A stretch of DNA of 10,796 nt from a bacterium (GTDB taxonomy: Bacteria > Chloroflexota > Dormibacteria > Aeolococcales > Bog-877): contig JAJZGN010000049.1 of NCBI GenBank assembly GCA_021798435.1, forward strand, positions 1-10,796, read 5' to 3'. The translations under genes were made by a program, and so were the position numbers. Under the pieces are notes generated by a model. It was given only the letters and a program-made list of their open reading frames with translations. It made no database searches and had not been told where the DNA came from. Below are positions 6,259 to 10,796 of this stretch, one piece after another; within the stretch, counting starts at the first letter, position 1; every line of letters begins with the position of its first letter.

Positions 6259-7605
6259 ATGCCTCCCCGGCACCCCCCCGAGTTGGACGCCTACCAGGTG
6301 CTCGGAGCCCAGCCCACCGACAGCTGGACCGAGTTGCGGCGGCATTACCGGGCCCGAGCCCGGGAGCTCCATCCCGACGTCCAGGCCCAGCGCCACGAGA
6401 CCACCAGGTTGGAAGAGGAGCGAGCCACCCGGCTCTTCACCAGACTGCAGACCGCCTGGGCACTGGTCGCTACCCCCGAGCGGCGCGTCGCCTACGACCT
6501 GGGGCGGCGGCCCGGGCCCCCCAAGCGGACGGCACCCCCCAAGCGGCCGCTGCGGGCCCCCTCCTGGCCGTTCGGCCCGGTGGCCGGGGTGCTGCTCCGG
6601 GCCGGCCCAGGGGACCTGCACATAGCGGTCCCCGGAGGGGGTTGGGATCTCAGTCTGGCCAAGTTCGCAGCTCAGGTGGAGCTCGGAGCAGCGCCGGCGC
6701 TGCTGATCGGCGACCTTCCGCCGCACCGGGAGGTCCGGGAGGCGCTCCTCGGGCTTCCCTTCATCGAGCGGGGCCGGCTGGCGGCGATGGTGGGTCTCGA
6801 GGTGCCCTTCGAGGAGCGGGCGGAGGCCGGGAAGGGCGTGGACGACGAGGGGGCGTGGAAGCTCGACCAGGTGCGGCGGTGCCTGGGCGCCTGGGCCACG
6901 ACGGGGCTGGGTGCCGCTGGCGAGGTGCCATATCGGCGGGAGCTGCTTCTGATGGGCCGCCTCTCCCTGCGCGGCTTCGAGCTCAACCTCCCCCACCCGG
7001 CGGGTCTCACCCAGGTCCAGGAGCCCCGCCCGCGCGACCGGGCTGAGGCTACCTTCCGGCGCGGCTCCCACCTGCTGCAGCTCCTCGTTCCCCCTCCATC
7101 TCTGATCCTGGCCGCGGCCTTCAGCGATGACCCAGAGCTTCGACAGGCGCTGGCCGCCGGCTGGTTCGACCCCCACCGGCCCGGGGGCGCATCCTCTTCC
7201 CTGCTGCGACTTCTGGCCGGGCGCCGTCCTCGCGCCGACCACCACGAGCCACTCTGGGGGTCCGCCCTGGACTCGCTGGGTCCGGACACCGCCGCCGCGG
7301 CGGAGCTGCGGCGCTTCCCCGTGGCCTTGGAGTGGCTGGTCGCCGGCGCGGTCCCCGATCGGCTTCCCTGGGGCGATGCCGGCGCGGCGTGCGGGCGCGA
7401 CCGACGGCTGGGAGACCACTCGGCTCGCCTCATGGCCCTCGTGATCGCCGCGTTGGAGGACGGGCCAGCACAGCTGGTGTCCCTCAAGGGCAACCTGGTG
7501 ACCCTGCGTCTCAGCGATACCCGGGACGGGTCGCTGGCGGCGGCCGCGGCCGAGCAAGCCCTGGCGGGGGCGGTGGGCTTCAGGGTGGCTGTCGGGCTTC
7601 GATAG
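6259..7605 (+). CDS. J-domain protein with large unassigned C-terminal region
   Basis: 448 aa. Residues 10-82 are a J-domain: DAYQVLGAQPTDSWTELRRHYRARARELHPD, with the HPD motif at 38-40 that stimulates DnaK-type ATPases, then helix III and the TAWALVATPERRVAYDLG end of helix IV. There is no G/F region, zinc centre or DnaJ C-terminal substrate domain, so it is not DnaJ proper. A proline/lysine linker follows with a doubled PPKR (residues 87-90 and 93-96). I do not recognise the remaining 350 residues: they look globular and soluble, rich in Ala, Leu, Arg and Gly, with only two cysteines and no membrane helix. The closing stretch QLVSLKGNLVTLRLSDTRDG looks like beta strands. The start ATG at 6259 has an AGGGGGG Shine-Dalgarno at 6245-6251. 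It lies 31 bp behind ccdA and is probably cotranscribed. A DnaK co-chaperone with a specific client is the inference. Confidence 0.85.
   Translation: MPPRHPPELDAYQVLGAQPTDSWTELRRHYRARARELHPDVQAQRHETTRLEEERATRLFTRLQTAWALVATPERRVAYDLGRRPGPPKRTAPPKRPLRAPSWPFGPVAGVLLRAGPGDLHIAVPGGGWDLSLAKFAAQVELGAAPALLIGDLPPHREVREALLGLPFIERGRLAAMVGLEVPFEERAEAGKGVDDEGAWKLDQVRRCLGAWATTGLGAAGEVPYRRELLLMGRLSLRGFELNLPHPAGLTQVQEPRPRDRAEATFRRGSHLLQLLVPPPSLILAAAFSDDPELRQALAAGWFDPHRPGGASSSLLRLLAGRRPRADHHEPLWGSALDSLGPDTAAAAELRRFPVALEWLVAGAVPDRLPWGDAGAACGRDRRLGDHSARLMALVIAALEDGPAQLVSLKGNLVTLRLSDTRDGSLAAAAAEQALAGAVGFRVAVGLR
6517..6546 (+). repeat. Short tandem repeat in the J-domain protein linker
   Basis: The 12-bp unit CCCCCCAAGCGG occurs at 6517-6528 and again at 6535-6546, separated by six bases, in frame. 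It encodes PPKR-TA-PPKR, residues 87-96. It marks the flexible, basic linker between the J-domain and the unassigned region and probably arose by slippage or local duplication. Confidence 0.7.
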
Positions 7606-7663
7606 CCGCCTAGCGTCACCTCAACTTTGCGGTCCCGTGACGGCCCCCACCGGACTTCCGGAA

Positions 7664-7669
7664 TAGTCT
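7664..7669 (+). promoter_or_regulatory. Putative -10 box upstream of the EAL gene
   Basis: TAGTCT stands six bases before an ATG at 7676, the same hexamer and spacing as found before the ATP-grasp gene. It fits TANNNT. The perfect 8-bp palindrome TTCCGGAA (7656-7663) ends right at the box, and CCGGACTTCCGG (7650-7661) forms an overlapping inverted repeat; either could bind a regulator. No good -35 box is seen 16-18 bp upstream. The 96-bp gap between the J-domain gene and the EAL gene has no hairpin with a T-run, so readthrough from the metG group is also possible. Confidence 0.4.
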
Positions 7670-7675
7670 CGGGGC

Positions 7676-7705
7676 ATGTCCCGAGCGCAGCCGGGGGCCT
7701 GGTGA
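7676..7705 (+). CDS. Possible 9-codon upstream ORF overlapping the EAL gene start
   Basis: ATG at 7676 opens a nine-residue reading frame (MSRAQPGAW) ending in TGA at 7703-7705. The stop overlaps the proposed GTG start of the EAL gene as GTGA. With the -10-like TAGTCT six bases upstream, the ATG would be at or near the 5' end of the transcript. Such a leader ORF could bring ribosomes to the poorly marked GTG start by translational coupling. It is short and could be chance. Confidence 0.25.
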   Translation: MSRAQPGAW

Positions 7706-9798
7706 GCGCCGCGGAGGTCCGCGCAGGTCCAGGGTGGAGGTTGTCCCAGTTGCTGGGCGGGGACTCGGCCGCCCGCGCTGCCCTGCTCCTGGGGGTGGCC
7801 GGGCTGGCCTCCATCCCCCTGGACCGGATGCCCCTGCCTGGCGGCGCGACCGGGGAGCAGATCTACGCCTCGGCACTCGCCACCGGTTGCGGGCTGGTGA
7901 GTCTCCTGCTCTTTGAGGAGCAGCTCCTGGGCCGCCCCGGGTCCCGCCAGCTCGGCCTCTGCGGAACGTTCCTCGGGCTCACGGCGATGGCCGTCGCCTG
8001 GGCCACGTCATACTCGCCCGGCGTGCGGCTGGGGCCCGGCTTCCTCTCGGCCCGGCTCGCCTGGTATCTGGCCCTGGCGGTGGGCCTGGCGCTCTCCCTT
8101 GGTACGCCGGGAGGGCCGTGGGACTGGATCGGACGGCGGCTCCGTCGCAGCACCCCTGCCTATGCCCTGGTGGCCGGGGCCATGGGCATCACGGTGGGCG
8201 GGATCGCGGTCCTGACCACCATGTTGCTGAGCGGCGTCGACCGCCTTGGCCCCGCCCTGGACTCCAGCTGGCTCTCCCTGGTAGCTTCGGGAGTCCTTCT
8301 GACCGTGGTCGTCGGGCGCTGGTCCACCCTCAGCCCCACCGAGAGGTGGACGCTCGCCGCCGGGATCCTGGCGGCGGACGGCCTCCTGGTGGACCTGGCG
8401 GGCGGTGGCGGCGGCTCGCTGGGTGGCAGTCTGGGCTGGCTGGAGACGGCCGCCGGGGTGGGACTCCTCATCGGGGTGCTCTCCTCCCACATGTACTCGG
8501 CCGAGCACCGGCTTCTGGTGCTCGAGACCGCGGAGCGAGACCTGCTGCGGCAGATGGCCAACGGGGCGGGGGGCGGCGGGGACCCGGCGGCGGCCGGGCT
8601 GCGGGTGTGCCGGGAGCTGGTCCGGCTGCGCGGCATCGCTGCCGCCCACGTGGTGGCGATCGGAGGGGATGACGGGGCTGTCCCCGTAGCTTCTTACCCC
8701 CCGCAGCCGGGGGACTACCCAGCCCCGGTGGGCCGGCGGCTTCCGGAGCAGCGCTCGCGCGACCTCAGCGCCCGAGCCGCCGTGGGCCCGTGGATCGAAG
8801 GTACTGCCGCTGCCGCCCGCCAGGCTGCGGACCCCAGCCTGCGCGACTACTGGCTCGCCTACACGCGGCTGGGGATCGAGGCCTTCGCCTACGCCCCCAT
8901 CCGCCACCGGGGGAGGGCGGTGGGTCTACTGGTGGCCGGGGTGGGGGGAGATGACGCAGAGGCAGCCAGCAGCGGGCTCCTGGAGCTGCTCCCGTCCCTC
9001 ACCGACTTTGCCACGGCGCTGGCCGAGCCCATGGCTCCGCTCCTGGACCGGGGGCCGGACGGCGGACATCTGGGATTCGCGGTGCGCCGAGCGCTCGGGG
9101 CAGGGGGCTTCTACCCAGTCTTCCAGCCGATCGTGGACCTGGTCGGAGGGGAGCTGGTGGGCTATGAGGCCCTCACCCGCTTCGCCGAGGAGCTGGCGCC
9201 GGACGCGGCCTTCCGGGCGGCTGCCCGGGCCGGGATACAGCGGGAGCTGGAGCTGGCCACTCTGCGCCTGGCGCTGCGGCAGGGGGGGACGCTGTTGCAG
9301 CCGGGCCAGTTCCTCTCCGTGAACCTTTCGCCGGAGGTCCTGGTGGCCGCCTGCGCGGACCTTGGCCGCCTGATACGAAAGCGGCGGCACGAGGTGGTCC
9401 TGGAGATCACCGAGCACAGCGAGGTGGCGGATTACGACGAGGTCCGGAGCGCCGTGGCCCACCTCGGGCCCCGGGTTCGGCTGGCAGTGGACGACGCCGG
9501 GGCGGGCTATTCCAGCCTCCGCCACATTCTGGAACTGCGTCCGACCTTCGTGAAGCTGGACCTCAGCTTGGTCCAGGGTATGGAGGAGGACCCGGCGCGG
9601 GAGGCGCTGGTGGCTGGGATGCAGCACTTCGCCGAGCGCAGCGGCTTCCGCCTGATCGCCGAGGGCATCGAGGGCCACCGCGAGCTGGCCCGGCTGCGGT
9701 CGCTCGGAGTCGGGCTGGGCCAGGGGTACCTCCTCGGGCGTCCGCTCCCGCTGGCTAGGGCTCGACGCCTCAGGGTGCCGGCCAGTCGGTTCACTTAG
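7702..9798 (+). CDS. Membrane GAF-EAL cyclic-di-GMP phosphodiesterase
   Basis: 698 aa from GTG 7702. The N-terminal 245 residues hold about eight hydrophobic helices (roughly 24-36, 53-68, 81-98, 106-122, 137-158, 170-188, 196-213, 222-243), a MASE-like sensor I cannot assign. A short helical connector and a GAF-like domain (about 293-450, with AYAPIRHRGRAVGLLVAG) follow, then an EAL domain (about 460-690). The catalytic set is intact: E489 in GYEALTRF, N541 in SVNLSPE, E568 in EITEH, D597-D598 in DDAGAGYSSL, K618 in VKLDLSLV, E654 in AEGIE and Q674 in GQGYLLGRP. An active hydrolase turning c-di-GMP into pGpG is therefore expected. No GGDEF domain is present. The frame is open to a TTG at 7627, but that codon lies upstream of the likely promoter; GTG 7702 has a weak GGGGG four bases before it. 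Confidence 0.9.
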   Translation: MSAAEVRAGPGWRLSQLLGGDSAARAALLLGVAGLASIPLDRMPLPGGATGEQIYASALATGCGLVSLLLFEEQLLGRPGSRQLGLCGTFLGLTAMAVAWATSYSPGVRLGPGFLSARLAWYLALAVGLALSLGTPGGPWDWIGRRLRRSTPAYALVAGAMGITVGGIAVLTTMLLSGVDRLGPALDSSWLSLVASGVLLTVVVGRWSTLSPTERWTLAAGILAADGLLVDLAGGGGGSLGGSLGWLETAAGVGLLIGVLSSHMYSAEHRLLVLETAERDLLRQMANGAGGGGDPAAAGLRVCRELVRLRGIAAAHVVAIGGDDGAVPVASYPPQPGDYPAPVGRRLPEQRSRDLSARAAVGPWIEGTAAAARQAADPSLRDYWLAYTRLGIEAFAYAPIRHRGRAVGLLVAGVGGDDAEAASSGLLELLPSLTDFATALAEPMAPLLDRGPDGGHLGFAVRRALGAGGFYPVFQPIVDLVGGELVGYEALTRFAEELAPDAAFRAAARAGIQRELELATLRLALRQGGTLLQPGQFLSVNLSPEVLVAACADLGRLIRKRRHEVVLEITEHSEVADYDEVRSAVAHLGPRVRLAVDDAGAGYSSLRHILELRPTFVKLDLSLVQGMEEDPAREALVAGMQHFAERSGFRLIAEGIEGHRELARLRSLGVGLGQGYLLGRPLPLARARRLRVPASRFT

Positions 9799-9800
9799 GC

Positions 9801-9830
9801 TTGACAAAAAGATTTGTCCTGAGCTAAGCT
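9801..9830 (+). promoter_or_regulatory. Sigma70/sigmaA-type promoter of the MFS exporter
   Basis: TTGACA at 9801-9806 is a perfect -35 box. TAAGCT at 9825-9830 is a good -10 box, with an 18-bp spacer. It begins two bases after the EAL gene stop. The stretch is an AT-rich island in a very GC-rich window. The transcript should start near 9837, giving a 5' leader of about 44 bases. This is the clearest promoter in the window. Confidence 0.8.
9803..9818. promoter_or_regulatory. Inverted-repeat operator candidate over the -35 box
   Basis: GACAAA (9803-9808) and TTTGTC (9813-9818) are perfect inverted repeats around a four-base centre. They overlap most of the -35 box and the first part of the spacer. 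A dimeric repressor bound here would block RNA polymerase. Drug exporters of this family are often controlled by TetR- or MarR-type repressors that bind such sites. No regulator gene is visible; it could lie downstream of the exporter beyond the window. Confidence 0.55.
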
Positions 9831-9840
9831 TTCTCCGAGG

Positions 9841-9856
9841 CCGGCCGTGGGGCCGG
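9841..9856 (+). promoter_or_regulatory. GC hairpin near the 5' end of the MFS transcript
   Basis: CCGGCC (9841-9846), loop GTGG, and GGCCGG (9851-9856) form a perfect six-pair GC stem with a four-base loop in the 5' leader, just after the predicted transcript start and 24 bases before the ATG. It is not followed by a T-run, so it is not a simple terminator. It may stabilise the 5' end or simply reflect high GC content. Confidence 0.35.
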
Positions 9857-9880
9857 AGTAGTCGCGAGGTTCCCTCCCTG

Positions 9881-10796
9881 ATGGATTCGGTGCACCCCTC
9901 TGTCATGCTCTCCCAGCGCGCCCGCCTGGCCATCGTGGGCGCGGTGATGCTGGGGCTCTTTCTCTCGGCGCTCGACCAGACGGTGGTGGGCACCGCCCTC
10001 CCCACCATCGTCACCGACCTCGGGGGCAACAGCGTCTACGTATGGGTAGTGACCGCTTATCTGCTCACCAGCACGGTCACCGTGCCGGTGTACGGAAAGC
10101 TCTCGGACATCTTCGGGCGCAAGGTGATGCTGATCATCGGGATCTCGCTCTTCCTGATCGGGTCCGCCTTATCCGGCCTCTCTCAGAACATGGGTGAGCT
10201 GATCGCCTTCCGCGGCCTTCAGGGGCTCGGCGCCGGGGCCCTCTTCCCCATCTCCCTGGCGGTGATCGGGGACCTCTTCACCCCCCGGGAGCGGGGTAAG
10301 TACCAGGGCTTCTTCGGGGCGGTGTTCGGTGTCGCCTTCTTGGTGGGCCCCTTCCTGGGCGGTTTCATCACCGACAACATCAGCTGGCACTGGGTCTTCT
10401 ACGTCAACGTCCCGATCGGGATCGTGGCCCTGGCGGTGATCGGGGCCATCCTCCCCAATCACCGCTCCGACGGGCCCAGGCCCAAGATCGACTTCCTGGG
10501 TACCGCGGTCTTCGCCGCCGCGGTGGTCCCCCTCCTCGTGGGACTAACGGAGAAGGGACTCACCAACACCGCCGGCCAGGCGGTGGGCTGGATCACCTGG
10601 CAGGTGGGTGGGCTGCTCGCCCTCTCCGCCGTGCTCGCGGTGGTCTTCGTCCTCATAGAGGCCCGAGTGCCGGAGCCGATCGTGCCCCTCGACCTGTTCC
10701 GGATCCGCACCTACTGGTCCTCCCAGGCGGCCATGTTCCTGCTCTCGTTCGCCTTCTTCATCGGGGTGATCTTCCTGCCCCGCTACTACCAGGCGT
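9881..10796 (+). CDS. DHA2-family (14-helix) MFS drug/proton exporter, 3' end outside window
   Basis: 305 codons are visible. The protein matches the EmrB/QacA-type DHA2 family of proton-driven exporters in the cytoplasmic membrane. Helix 1 carries FLSALDQTVVGTALPTIV (D32), the DHA2 motif D1. Motif A, GKLSDIFGRK, lies at 72-81 between helices 2 and 3. RGLQGLGAGALFPIS is helix 4, and helix 5 holds the antiporter motif C GVAFLVGPFLGG (150-161), followed by WHWVFYVNVPIG. Continuing hydrophobic segments run to the window edge, beyond helix 8, in line with a 14-helix protein of about 500 residues or more. The ATG at 9881 is preceded by GAGG at 9866-9869, rather far at 11 bases; the in-frame ATG at 9905 is an alternative start but has no ribosome site. 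Substrates cannot be inferred. Its own promoter and operator suggest inducible expression. Confidence 0.92.
   Translation, partial: MDSVHPSVMLSQRARLAIVGAVMLGLFLSALDQTVVGTALPTIVTDLGGNSVYVWVVTAYLLTSTVTVPVYGKLSDIFGRKVMLIIGISLFLIGSALSGLSQNMGELIAFRGLQGLGAGALFPISLAVIGDLFTPRERGKYQGFFGAVFGVAFLVGPFLGGFITDNISWHWVFYVNVPIGIVALAVIGAILPNHRSDGPRPKIDFLGTAVFAAAVVPLLVGLTEKGLTNTAGQAVGWITWQVGGLLALSAVLAVVFVLIEARVPEPIVPLDLFRIRTYWSSQAAMFLLSFAFFIGVIFLPRYYQA

Noticed and set aside
7627..7701. Upstream TTG start for the EAL protein
   Set aside because: It adds 25 residues without a recognisable segment, has no ribosome site, and lies upstream of the likely promoter box at 7664.
1..10796. CRISPR array, tRNA/rRNA genes, insertion sequences, attachment sites
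   Set aside because: No regularly spaced repeats, tRNA-like folds, transposase motifs or terminal inverted repeats were found on reading both strands.

Overview
The window is about 70% G+C, densely coded, and holds nine protein genes, the outer two cut by the window edges. No rRNA, tRNA, insertion sequence, CRISPR array or phage gene was seen. The methionyl-tRNA synthetase reads like the actinobacterial type. Together with the base composition and several start codons that have almost no room for a 5' leader, this suggests a chromosomal segment of a high-GC member of the Actinomycetota/Chloroflexota/Dormibacterota side of the tree. The exact phylum cannot be fixed from the sequence alone.

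Layout: on the minus strand, an orphan ATP-grasp ligase (746-1924) is followed by an ArdC-like zinc peptidase/ssDNA-binding protein (687 down to the left edge). Divergent from the ligase, and only 17 bp away, is nfuA (1942-2538), an Fe-S carrier. It converges stop-to-stop with a GT4 glycosyltransferase on the minus strand (2539-3612). Divergent from that gene across 50 bp is a plus-strand run: metG (3663-5456), ccdA (5502-6227) and a J-domain protein with a large unassigned C-terminal part (6259-7605), spaced like an operon. A second plus-strand unit is a membrane-anchored GAF-EAL c-di-GMP phosphodiesterase (7702-9798). The last is a DHA2-type MFS exporter (9881 to the right edge), with its own strong promoter and a palindromic operator.

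Most of this is ordinary housekeeping and accessory content (translation, Fe-S and thiol chemistry, cell-surface sugar, second messenger, efflux). I see no clear new multi-gene system. The points most worth following are: a recurring TAGTCT-6 nt-ATG arrangement that suggests leaderless transcription, including a 9-codon ORF whose stop overlaps the EAL gene start; the unassigned C-terminal region of the J-domain protein next to ccdA; the operator-like palindrome in the MFS promoter; and the ATP-grasp/ArdC-like pair.
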